Assembly (NCBI GenBank): GCA_021798395.1 | Contig: JAJZHS010000132.1 | Span: forward strand, 1 to 6,988 | Length of the DNA stretch: 6,988 nt | Direction of reading: 5' to 3' | Source of the DNA: Pseudomonadota bacterium | GTDB lineage: Bacteria > Pseudomonadota > Gammaproteobacteria > Burkholderiales > Burkholderiaceae_C | Part shown: positions 1 through 5,276 of the stretch, piece by piece | How positions within the stretch are numbered: position 1 is the stretch's first letter | Layout: each line of letters starts with the position of its first letter | Notes under the pieces: generated by a model | What the model was told of the DNA's origin: nothing | The model's database searches: none | The model's input: the letters and a program-made list of their open reading frames with translations, nothing else | Translations under genes and position numbers: made by a program

Positions 1-527
1 CAGTCGCGTCGGCGCACGTTGTCGGCGACGGCGAACCAGTCGGCCGGCCATTCGGCCAGCGGCACGCGCCGGCGGATCAGCGCCGCCATGCGCGCGATGC
101 GCTGCGGCGACAAGCGCGTCAGCGCACGGCCGTTGACCAGCGCGGCCGGACCCTGGTCGCCCATGCCGGTGCACGAGGTCGTGTCGACGCTGACCAGCCC
201 GTCTTCGGACACGTGGCCCGGCTCGACCCACAGCGCGCGGCACAAGGCCTGCGCCAGCTCGGCGCTGCCGAGCATGCGATCGGTGATGTTGTCCGAAAAT
301 CGGACGCGGTAAATCCCCGCCGGAGCGGTGTGCAGCAGGCTGTAGAACTCGGCGGTCGCCCGCACCTGGGCCAACGGCCAGCCGATGCGCAGGGCGACGC
401 GCTGCAGCGCGTCCGGCGGCAACCAGCCCGACAGGTCCTGGACTTCGTGCAGGATGTGCAGCAGCCGCGTGCCGTCGCCGCCGTGCCGCGCGACGATGGC
501 ATCGATGTGATCGATGGCGCTGCTCAA
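1..527 (-). CDS. hoxF: NAD-reducing [NiFe] hydrogenase diaphorase subunit HoxF, N-terminal part (cut by window edge)
   Basis: The visible 175 residues form the NuoE-like N-terminal domain of HoxF, the cytoplasmic flavin/Fe-S subunit that passes electrons from the HoxHY hydrogenase to NAD+. Recognisable stretches are TRLLHILHEVQ (about residues 20-30), AEFYSLLHTAPAGIYRV, DTTSCTGMGDQGPA and LTRLSPQRI; they align by eye with remembered Ralstonia HoxF in the same order and spacing. In true NuoE proteins this domain binds a [2Fe-2S] cluster through four cysteines. Here only the Cys in TSCTG is kept; the other three positions read Ser, Asp and Gly, a degeneration also typical of HoxF. The FMN/NAD domain lies beyond the left edge. 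The start is TTG at 527-525, chosen because a GGAGG lies 8 nt upstream and because the protein then begins where HoxF does. hoxUYHW would be expected further left. A formate dehydrogenase gamma subunit or NuoE is less likely because those keep the cysteines. Confidence 0.82.
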   Translation of the reverse strand, partial: MSSAIDHIDAIVARHGGDGTRLLHILHEVQDLSGWLPPDALQRVALRIGWPLAQVRATAEFYSLLHTAPAGIYRVRFSDNITDRMLGSAELAQALCRALWVEPGHVSEDGLVSVDTTSCTGMGDQGPAALVNGRALTRLSPQRIARMAALIRRRVPLAEWPADWFAVADNVRRRD

Positions 528-535
528 GGACTGGC

Positions 536-540
536 CCTCC
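536..540 (-). promoter_or_regulatory. Shine-Dalgarno site deciding the TTG start of hoxF
   Basis: GGAGG on the minus strand, 8 nt before the TTG at 527-525. No ATG or GTG in this frame has a comparable site nearby, so this is the main reason for preferring TTG. Confidence 0.65.
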
Positions 541-598
541 GGGTTCGCTGCATCGCGCCGCGCGGGCTCCTCGCGGGCCGGTTGCGCAGCGTCGGTGC

Positions 599-614
599 TG
601 CCCCGATTGTGCCC
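599..614 (-). promoter_or_regulatory. possible sigma-54 (-24/-12) promoter for hoxF
   Basis: On the minus strand, GGGCACAATCGGGGCA has GGCAC at the -24 position and GCA at the -12 position with correct spacing, but GG replaces the usual TT before the -12 GC. A start near 588 would leave about a 60-nt leader. Sigma-54 control with HoxA is known for Ralstonia hox operons, which makes the idea plausible. Similar GG-N10-GC matches arise by chance in such GC-rich DNA, so this is weak. Confidence 0.22.
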
Positions 615-647
615 CGGGCGGCCGCCGCTTGACCAGCGCGGCGCGCA

Positions 648-665
648 GATGACACCGATGTCATC
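648..665. promoter_or_regulatory. CusR/CopR-type copper box (inverted repeat)
   Basis: GATGACACCGATGTCATC is an inverted repeat with perfect 7-bp arms and a 4-bp spacer. Its core TGACA-N4-TGTCA equals the core of the box bound by the copper response regulator CusR and its relatives. It lies in the divergent region between hoxF and the Met-rich operon, with its centre about 54 bp upstream of the start predicted from the -10-like TAGAGT at 698-703, a usual place for an activator of this family. A CusS-like kinase remnant lies at the end of the same operon. Binding itself is inferred. Confidence 0.55.
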
Positions 666-674
666 GTGCGGTCA

Positions 675-703
675 TTCAGCCGCAAGCGCCGCCGGCCTAG
701 AGT
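675..703 (+). promoter_or_regulatory. possible sigma-70 promoter of the Met-rich operon
   Basis: A -10-like TAGAGT (698-703; four of six matches) has a poor -35-like TTCAGC (675-680) 17 bp upstream. A weak -35 just downstream of an activator box is the usual arrangement for CusR-type activated promoters. The leader to the ATG at 797 would be about 87 nt. Confidence 0.3.
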
Positions 704-796
704 ATGCAGGCAAGGGGGACGGGCGTGCGGCTGGTGTCGACATGCGACGCGGCGACGGCACGGCGCGGGCCTCGGGCGGAATTCGGGAGAACGGCG

Positions 797-1039
797 ATGA
801 TGTGGGGTCCTGGATACGGCTACGGTTTCATGGGAGGCGGTTTGGGAATGATTTTCATGATCCTGCTCGTCGTCGTCGTGGTCTTCCTGCTTCTCGGAGC
901 GATCCGGCAGGTGCACGATGACCGCCGACACAACCTCGCGCGCAAGCCGCGGGCGCGCGAGATCCTCGACGAGCGTGACGCGCGCGGCGAAATCGACGCC
1001 GAGGAATACCAGCGCAAGCGCGCCGAGATCGAGCATTGA
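797..1039 (+). CDS. small membrane protein with Met/Gly/Tyr N terminus and C-terminal SHOCT domain
   Basis: The protein has 80 residues in three parts. A short GPGYGYGFMGGG-type tract is at 4-15, one transmembrane helix rich in Val/Leu/Ile is at about 16-36, and a charged C-terminal helix hairpin is at about 52-79. The last part contains REILDERDARGEIDAEEYQRKRAEIE, given here in two overlapping halves: REILDERDARGEIDAEEY and IDAEEYQRKRAEIE. This is the SHOCT (short C-terminal domain) signature. SHOCT domains are found at the ends of many membrane proteins; their role is poorly known and may be oligomerisation. The start is the first of two adjacent ATGs, with GGGAG 7 nt upstream; an upstream in-frame ATG at 704 has no good ribosome site and would add an atypical leader. 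The gene leads the Met-rich operon, and its N-terminal tract resembles those of the next two proteins. A link to copper or another soft metal is an inference. Confidence 0.85.
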   Translation: MMWGPGYGYGFMGGGLGMIFMILLVVVVVFLLLGAIRQVHDDRRHNLARKPRAREILDERDARGEIDAEEYQRKRAEIEH

Positions 1040-1106
1040 GCGTGCGCATGCGGCTCGGCCCGGGCCAGCATCGCGTTTCCTTTTGCTTTCCGATAGGGGA
1101 ATTGAC

Positions 1107-1883
1107 ATGAACAGACGAATCCTTCGCGCGGCCGTCGCTGCCGCGGCCATGGCCATCGGCGCGGGCTCTGTCGCGTGGGCGCAGGCACCGGGCGCGGCCA
1201 GCGCGCCGACTCCGGGCGCCACGCCGAACGCGCGTCAGGTCCAGGGCGGGTACGGCTACGGCCCGGGCATGATGGGCGGCGGATACGGCCCCGGAATGAT
1301 GCGTGGCGGGTACGGCCCCGGAATGACGCGTGGCGGGTACGGTCCGGACATGATGCGTGGTGGCGGCTGCCCCGGCTGGCACGGCGCGGGTGCCTGGGGG
1401 CCGGCCTCGCGCGCGGCGCGACACGGCGGCGGCTACGGCTGCTGGGGCGGCCGCGGCGGCATGGGGCCGTGGATGATGGGCGGCTACGCGGGCGGCGGCA
1501 TGGGGCCGTGGATGATGGGCGGTGCCGGCTGGGGCGCGGGCGCCGCGATGATGGGGCCCGGATGGACGGGCGGCTACGGACCCTTCGCCGCGCTCGACCT
1601 CAGCGCCGCGCAGCGCACGAAGATGGACGCCATCGCGCAGGCGCACTTCAAGCGCCAGTGGGCGCTGCTGGAGCAGATGCACACGCGCATGCTCGCTGCG
1701 TGGCGCACGATGGACGGCGCGTCGGTCGACATCGACGCGGCGATGAAAGCCGCCAGGGCGCTGGACGACACCCGGCTTGCGATGTTGCGTGACCGCCTCG
1801 AGACGCGCAAGCAGATGCTGGCGGTGTTGACCCTCCAGCAGCGTCAGCGGCTGGGGCGCACGCCGGGAACCGGCGGCTGGTGA
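1107..1883 (+). CDS. Spy/CpxP-like periplasmic protein with Met/Gly/Tyr-rich repeats (putative metal sensor/chaperone)
   Basis: The protein has 258 residues. A signal peptide is at 1-25/27 (Arg-rich start, Ala-rich core, AWAQA cleavage region). It is followed by an Ala/Pro linker and a low-complexity region at about 47-160. This region has four 9-residue GYGPGMMRG units (50-85) and a duplicated GGMGPWMMGG block. The C-terminal domain at about 163-250 is helical and has the two LTxxQ-type motifs of the Spy/CpxP family: LSAAQ at 165-169 and LTLQQ at 241-245. Family members are periplasmic chaperones or metal sensors that often modulate two-component kinases. Closely spaced Met residues can bind Cu(I) or Ag(I), so metal binding is plausible but unproven. 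The start ATG follows AGGGGA by 6 nt. The gene lies 67 nt after the SHOCT gene and 53 nt before the cytochrome gene, in the same direction. The long Gly/Met insertion is much larger than in typical Spy or CpxP proteins of about 160 residues. Confidence 0.82.
   Translation: MNRRILRAAVAAAAMAIGAGSVAWAQAPGAASAPTPGATPNARQVQGGYGYGPGMMGGGYGPGMMRGGYGPGMTRGGYGPDMMRGGGCPGWHGAGAWGPASRAARHGGGYGCWGGRGGMGPWMMGGYAGGGMGPWMMGGAGWGAGAAMMGPGWTGGYGPFAALDLSAAQRTKMDAIAQAHFKRQWALLEQMHTRMLAAWRTMDGASVDIDAAMKAARALDDTRLAMLRDRLETRKQMLAVLTLQQRQRLGRTPGTGGW
1254..1361 (+). repeat. four 27-bp tandem repeats inside the Spy/CpxP-like gene
   Basis: Four in-frame 27-bp units encode GYGPGMMGG, GYGPGMMRG, GYGPGMTRG and GYGPDMMRG. 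The middle units are nearly identical at DNA level, which suggests recent duplication. Changes in copy number would keep the frame and alter the number of Met pairs. Confidence 0.9.
1455..1522 (+). repeat. duplicated 29-bp block, 39-bp period, encoding GGMGPWMMGG
   Basis: The 29-bp block at 1455-1483 recurs exactly at 1494-1522, a period of 39 bp (13 codons). Each copy encodes GGMGPWMMG followed by the first two bases of another Gly codon. This is a second in-frame repeat family in the same gene. Confidence 0.88.
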
Positions 1884-1936
1884 CCGCGCCGGCGGTCGCC
1901 GCAGCCGGCCACCACCGTAAACTGGAGCACGAAGCC

Positions 1937-2410
1937 ATGGCCACTCTGATCACGCCAGCATCGCGCACGCCATCGGCACGGCGCCTGAGGGCGCTGCTGT
2001 GCGCGTGCGGCCTGATCGCCGCCGGAGCCGCGTCTGCGGCCGGGTTCGGCATGGGCCCCGGCATGATGCAAGGCCGCATGATGGGGCCCGGCGTCGCCGC
2101 GCCCGATCCGTACGCCGGGGAGCGCCCGCCGGACGCCCGCGCCGCGCGACTGCTCGGCTACATCGACGCGCAGCGCCTGCCGTGCCTGCAGTGCCACGGC
2201 GTCGATTCGGGCCGATACGGACCGCCGTTCGCGCTGGTCGCGCAGCGCGCGGCCGGCCGGCCCGGTGCGCGCGCGGCGCTGGCCGAGGACATCGCACGCG
2301 GCTTCGGCGGCATGCCGCCTGGCCTGGCCAGCCGGGCGCAGGCCGCGCGGCTGGCCGCGCTGATTCTGGCGCTCGCGCCGTCGGCGCCGGCGACCGCGCG
2401 GCCCAGGTGA
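1937..2410 (+). CDS. small secreted monohaem c-type cytochrome with Met-rich N-terminal tract
   Basis: The protein has 157 residues. An Arg-containing N terminus and hydrophobic stretch (about 16-35, ending AASAA) act as the signal peptide. The mature N terminus carries GFGMGPGMMQGRMMGPG (36-52), the same kind of Met/Gly tract as in the two preceding proteins. One haem-binding CLQCH motif lies at 83-87, and Met126 in GGMPPG is the likely distal axial ligand, as in class I cytochromes c of the c551/c552 type. The protein would carry electrons in the periplasm; its partners are unknown. The chosen ATG follows GGAG by 9 nt; an in-frame start at 1880 overlaps the previous stop and would bury the signal peptide. 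The gene closes the Met-rich operon, and its stop codon lies inside the first copy of a 17-bp tandem repeat, so the last residues (ARPR) come from repeat DNA. Confidence 0.85.
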   Translation: MATLITPASRTPSARRLRALLCACGLIAAGAASAAGFGMGPGMMQGRMMGPGVAAPDPYAGERPPDARAARLLGYIDAQRLPCLQCHGVDSGRYGPPFALVAQRAAGRPGARAALAEDIARGFGGMPPGLASRAQAARLAALILALAPSAPATARPR

Positions 2411-2487
2411 ACGCGCGGCCCAGGTGAACGCGCGGCCCAGGTGAACGCGCGGCCCAGGTGAACGCGCGGCCCAGGTGAACGCGCGGC
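2396..2487 (+). repeat. 17-bp tandem repeat, five perfect copies plus a partial
   Basis: GCGCGGCCCAGGTGAAC is repeated exactly at 2396, 2413, 2430, 2447 and 2464, with a 7-bp partial copy at 2481-2487. Copy 1 contains the stop codon of the cytochrome gene. Because 17 is not a multiple of 3, each copy places its TGA in a different frame, so no long forward frame crosses the array. Perfect identity points to recent expansion by slippage. It sits exactly where the sensor-kinase remnant begins. Confidence 0.95.
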
Positions 2488-2610
2488 GCCGCCGCGTACC
2501 GCGAAGTGCTGTACTCCAACCTCGAGGAATTCGAACGCCTCAGCGCGATGATCGCCGACATGCTGTTCCTGGCGCAAAGTCGAGATCCACCTGCCCCTGG
2601 CCGCTTCGGA
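2488..2610 (+). pseudogene. remnant of a CusS-type heavy-metal sensor histidine kinase
   Basis: Reading from 2488, the frame encodes AAYREVLYSNLEEFERLSAM followed by IADMLFLAQ (to 2577). This matches the helix just after the phosphoacceptor His in CusS/CopS/IrlS-type kinases; E. coli CusS has VLYSNLEEL and SDMLFLAQ at the same place. The N-terminal sensor, the HAMP and His-box parts and most of the ATPase domain are missing. The frame has a stop at 2476-2478 in the last 17-bp repeat and no start with a ribosome site. Right after FLAQ, the +1 frame (2576 onward) reads KVEIHLPLA, which resembles the last strand of these kinases, so an internal deletion may have joined the middle to the C-terminal end; that second part is speculative. 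The matching response regulator is not in the window. Confidence 0.72.
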
Positions 2611-2650
2611 GTCGTCGCGGGTGCGCCCTGGGGCGCCGGGGCGAGGAAGC

Positions 2651-2700
2651 TGTAACAGCGCCGAATCTTGTAACAGCACCGAGCCGGTTTCGCTGTTAAT
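2651..2700 (+). promoter_or_regulatory. TAACAGC repeat cluster with hairpin, possible operator/promoter of the patatin gene
   Basis: TGTAACAGCGCCGA (2651-2664) is repeated 18 bp later as TGTAACAGCACCGA (2669-2682). A third TAACAGC lies in inverted orientation (GCTGTTA, 2692-2698). The second and third copies can pair, with an inner ACCG/CGGT stem, giving an 11-bp hairpin with a TTC bulge. A -10-like GTTAAT at 2695-2700 overlaps the inverted copy. No T-run follows, so a terminator is unlikely. The layout suits a repressor site 60-110 bp before the patatin start, but the regulator is unknown. Confidence 0.4.
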
Positions 2701-2761
2701 GTGTTGCGACGCAGCATGCCAATCGCTGCAGTACGACCCGTCATCTGGAAACGTCCGCACC

Positions 2762-3958
2762 ATGTCCACTTCAAGCAAAACGGCGTCCGTGCGCCGCGCC
2801 GACGCGCGTTGCGCGCAGATGCAATGCGTGCTCGTGCTGCAGGGCGGAGGCGCCCTAGGCGCTTATCAGGCCGGTGTCTACCAGGTGCTGGCGTCGGTGC
2901 ACCGCGACCCCGACTGGGTTGCCGGAGTCTCGATCGGCGCGATCAACGCCGCGCTGATCGCCGGCAATCCGCCCGAGCGGCGGTTGCAGCGGCTGCGCGC
3001 ATTCTGGGAGCAGGTGAGTTCGCCGATGCCGGCCGGGCTCGATGCCGTGCTGTCGGGGCATTTGCGCGGGACGGCCAACGGCGTCAGCGCGCTGCGCGGC
3101 GTGCTGTTCGGCGTGCCCGGATTCTTCATGCCCCGCGTTCCCGGGGCGGCGTGGCATCGCCGCGGAACTCCGGGCGCGATCAGCCACTACGACACCGAGC
3201 CGCTGGCGCGCACCCTCGAGCGCCTGGTCGATTTCGACCGCATCAACGACGGCCCGATGCGGTTGTCGGTCGGCGCGGTCAACCTGCGCACCGGCAATTT
3301 CGAGTATTTCGATTCGACCAAACGACGCATCGACGCTCGCCACGTGATGGCCAGCGGTGCGTTGCCGCCCGGATTCCCCCCGGTCGAAATCGACGGTGAG
3401 TGGTACTGGGACGGCGGCCTGGTTTCGAACACTCCTTTGCAATACGTGCTGGACCATCCGGTCGCGCAGCGCCGCGTCGTGTTCCAGGTCGACCTGTTCT
3501 CGGCGCTCGGCGACGTGCCCGCCACGCTCGACGACGTCGCCGCGCGCGAGAAGGACATCCGCTTCTCGAGCCGCACGCGGCTCAACACGGATCGCGCCGT
3601 CGAACTGCAGCGGCTCGCCGCGTCGGCGCGCCGGGTTCTCGACAAGCTCCCGCCGCAGCTGCGCGACGACCCCGACGTGCGCGCGCTGCGCGCCGGCCTG
3701 GAGCACCGCGCCGGCGCGATGGACATCGTGCACTTGATCTACCGCAGCAAGCACTACGAAACCCAATCCAAGGACTACGAGTTCTCGCGCCGTTCGATGC
3801 TCGAACACTGGGGCGCCGGGGTCGCCGACATGACGCGAACGCTCGCCGACCCGCGCTGGACGCAACGCGAGCCCGACGTCGAAGGCGTGCGCGTGTTCGA
3901 CATTCCGGCGGCCGACTCCGGAGCGGGCGGGGCGGCGCCGTTGGCGTCGGCGCCGTAA
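2762..3958 (+). CDS. patatin-like phospholipase with C-terminal DUF3734-type region
   Basis: The protein has 398 residues and no visible signal peptide, so it is probably cytoplasmic or membrane-associated. The patatin fold is clear: the Gly-rich oxyanion loop QGGGALGAYQ is at 27-36, the nucleophile Ser57 sits in GVSIGAIN (GxSxG, 55-59), and the catalytic Asp217 sits in DGGLVSNTPL. These residues form the Ser-Asp dyad of lipid acyl hydrolases. The last third, with MDIVHLIYRSKHYE, KDYEFSRRSM and HWGAGVADM, matches the DUF3734 region that follows patatin domains in many proteobacterial proteins, often encoded near 3-hydroxybutyrate metabolism genes. The substrate is probably a phospholipid or other acyl ester. 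The start at 2762 is chosen because it precedes the conserved core by about 20 residues. In-frame ATGs at 2621 and 2699 lie in the repeat/operator region and lack conserved sequence. The ribosome site is weak. The 3' end overlaps the convergent transpeptidase frame by 184 bp. Confidence 0.9.
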   Translation: MSTSSKTASVRRADARCAQMQCVLVLQGGGALGAYQAGVYQVLASVHRDPDWVAGVSIGAINAALIAGNPPERRLQRLRAFWEQVSSPMPAGLDAVLSGHLRGTANGVSALRGVLFGVPGFFMPRVPGAAWHRRGTPGAISHYDTEPLARTLERLVDFDRINDGPMRLSVGAVNLRTGNFEYFDSTKRRIDARHVMASGALPPGFPPVEIDGEWYWDGGLVSNTPLQYVLDHPVAQRRVVFQVDLFSALGDVPATLDDVAAREKDIRFSSRTRLNTDRAVELQRLAASARRVLDKLPPQLRDDPDVRALRAGLEHRAGAMDIVHLIYRSKHYETQSKDYEFSRRSMLEHWGAGVADMTRTLADPRWTQREPDVEGVRVFDIPAADSGAGGAAPLASAP

Positions 3959-4929
3959 GGCCTGTCCGTGTAGGGCAACGGCGCGGCGGAACGCGGCGCG
4001 GCGCCGGCCGGAGCGATCAGCACCGGAACGATGCCGCGCGCGGCGGCAGCGGCCAGCAGGCGGCGCCAAGGCGGAGCGGCGGGAACTTCGCCGGGATGGT
4101 CGTGGCGCAGGCGGGCCCATGCGGCGACAGCCCGGCTTGCGCCGGGCAAGCGCGACGGATAGTCGGCCACGGTCGGCGACGAACTCAGGTACACGCGGCC
4201 GGCGCGAACGCCGAGCAGGACCGGCCGATCGATGATGCGCACCGGCGTTCCGATGCGCACCAGCCTGAACAGCAGCGCGGCGTCTTCGGGATAGAGGTGG
4301 ATGCAGCCATGGCTGACCCGCATTCCCACCCCCCAGGGCCGATCCGTTCCGTGGATGAAGATCTCGGCAAATCCGGTGCGCAGCGCATGCATTCCCATGG
4401 GGTTGTCGGGGCCGGGCGGAACGTAGCGCGGGAAGTCGACGGCGCCTTGGCGCGCGTGCTCCAGCGCGATGTCCGGCGGCACGGTCCACGCCGGATTCCG
4501 CTCCTTGGACACGATGCGGGTCAGCCCGAGGGGCGTGGGCCATCCCGGGCGGGCGATGCCCACGGGGAAGGTGACGACGCGCGCCCGGCGGCCCGCTTGC
4601 CCGGGGGGGTAGAAGTAAAGGCGCCGCCGCGGAATGTCGATGACGATTCCCGCCCGGGGTCCGGGCGGCAGGATGAACTCGGTCGGCACGACGATGCGCG
4701 CGCCTCGCTCCGGCGTCCAGACCGGAACTCCGCGGTTGGCTGACTTGATCTCGGCGAGGCTCAGATCGAAATGCCGCGCCACGTCGAGCAAGGTGTTGCG
4801 CGCGTCGGCAAGCACGACGACGCGTACCTGGCCGACGACGTCGCCGCCATCGGCGGGCAGATCGAAGGTCGCCGCGTGCGCGGGCCACGCCAGCCAGGCG
4901 GCCAGTCCGAGCGCCGTGAGGCGTCGCAC
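3775..4929 (-). CDS. L,D-transpeptidase (YkuD family, ErfK/YbiS type), with LysM-like domain
   Basis: Read from GTG, the protein has 384 residues. A short signal peptide (RRLTALGLAAWLAWPAHA, 2-19) leads to the periplasm. A LysM-like region at about 34-83 (NTLLDVARHFDLSLAEIKSAN) is followed by the YkuD catalytic domain from about 94 to 230, with HGTDRPWG (His193) and SHGCIHL (nucleophile Cys209). The residue two after Cys, often Arg, is His here. Such enzymes in E. coli attach Braun lipoprotein to meso-diaminopimelate of peptidoglycan or make 3-3 cross-links. The gene lies 8 nt after the stop of the Lpp-like lipoprotein gene, which strongly suggests that lipoprotein is its substrate. GTG at 4929-4927 is the only start that gives a clean signal peptide; its ribosome site is weak, so translation is probably coupled to the upstream gene. 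After about residue 324 the frame runs antisense through the end of the patatin gene, adding a tail without recognisable domain. Confidence 0.86.
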   Translation of the reverse strand: MRRLTALGLAAWLAWPAHAATFDLPADGGDVVGQVRVVVLADARNTLLDVARHFDLSLAEIKSANRGVPVWTPERGARIVVPTEFILPPGPRAGIVIDIPRRRLYFYPPGQAGRRARVVTFPVGIARPGWPTPLGLTRIVSKERNPAWTVPPDIALEHARQGAVDFPRYVPPGPDNPMGMHALRTGFAEIFIHGTDRPWGVGMRVSHGCIHLYPEDAALLFRLVRIGTPVRIIDRPVLLGVRAGRVYLSSSPTVADYPSRLPGASRAVAAWARLRHDHPGEVPAAPPWRRLLAAAAARGIVPVLIAPAGAAPRSAAPLPYTDRPYGADANGAAPPAPESAAGMSNTRTPSTSGSRCVQRGSASVRVMSATPAPQCSSIERRENS

Positions 4930-4937
4930 GCGATGGG

Positions 4938-5276
4938 CTACTTGCGCATGACCTTGGCGAACATCCGATCGACCTTCTGCTCGAGCTGGTCGAGGCGCTG
5001 CTTGAGCTGGTCGGTCTCGCTCTTGGCGGAATCGGCCGTGGCCGACGCCTGGTCGGCCTTCTGCTCGGCGGTGGCGGCGGCCGTGGCGGCCTGGGCGGCT
5101 TGCGCCGCGGCTTGCTGCGCCTGAGCGCTCGCCGATTGCGCGGCCTGCATGGCCGCGTTGGCGCGATCGTTGATCGGCGCCAGGTCGGAACTTGTGGCGC
5201 ATCCGCCGAGCAGCCCCGCGGCCAGCAGGGCGCCGGCGAGAAGGGCGGGGCCGGCGTGCCGGATCGAGAATTTCAT
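4938..5276 (-). CDS. Lpp/OprI-type alanine-zipper murein lipoprotein
   Basis: The protein has 112 residues. The N terminus MKFSIRHAGPALLAGALLAA leads to a lipobox LGGC with lipidated Cys26; the next residue is Ala, not Asp, so sorting to the outer membrane is expected. Residues about 36-108 are a continuous Ala/Gln/Ser-rich heptad coiled coil (AAQAAQAATAAATAE and similar), ending in the Leu-containing LKQRLDQLEQKVDRM. The C terminus is KVMRK: the final Lys after an Arg is the residue that Lpp and OprI use for covalent attachment to peptidoglycan. At 112 residues it is longer than E. coli Lpp (78) or OprI (83), which would allow a wider envelope spacing. GGAGG lies 7 nt before the ATG. The downstream transpeptidase gene starts 8 nt after the TAG. 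Function is inferred from architecture and context rather than close sequence identity. Confidence 0.85.
   Translation of the reverse strand: MKFSIRHAGPALLAGALLAAGLLGGCATSSDLAPINDRANAAMQAAQSASAQAQQAAAQAAQAATAAATAEQKADQASATADSAKSETDQLKQRLDQLEQKVDRMFAKVMRK

Noticed and set aside
756..771. Second sigma-54-like match (CGGCACGGCGCGGGCC) before the SHOCT gene
   Set aside because: It keeps only GG and GC spacing with no T at -26 or before the -12; such matches are expected by chance at this base composition.
1057..1066. GGCCCGGGCC palindrome between the SHOCT and Spy/CpxP-like genes as a terminator
   Set aside because: The stem is short with almost no loop, the T-rich run is 10 bases away and interrupted, and the downstream gene appears to belong to the same operon.
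855..1682. Long open frame on the minus strand opposite the SHOCT and Spy/CpxP-like genes
   Set aside because: Arg/Ala/His-rich low-complexity translation with no recognisable domain; it is the antisense of Gly/Met repeats and has no ribosome site.
2396..2487. CRISPR array
   Set aside because: The units are directly adjacent without spacers and are only 17 bp long.
2621..2761. N-terminal extension of the patatin protein from ATG 2621 or 2699
   Set aside because: The added residues are translated from the repeat/operator region and kinase debris, have no family counterpart, and neither ATG has a good ribosome site.
1950..2774. Minus-strand frames with repeated VHLGRAFTWAARSP peptides
   Set aside because: The peptide repeat comes solely from the 17-bp DNA repeat read through rotating frames; no supporting start or homology.
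3934..3954. GGCGCCG/CGGCGCC hairpin at the end of the patatin gene as a bidirectional terminator
   Set aside because: It lies inside coding sequence and has no T-run on either side.
3400..4743. 447-codon open frame on the plus strand, out of frame with patatin and antisense to the transpeptidase
   Set aside because: Arg-rich shadow of GC-rich coding DNA, no domain, no start context.
2855..4888. 677-codon open frame on the minus strand across the patatin gene and the transpeptidase gene
   Set aside because: It is the antisense of the patatin gene and an off-frame reading of the transpeptidase gene; the opposite frame has the Ser-Asp dyad motifs and the other minus frame has SHGC.
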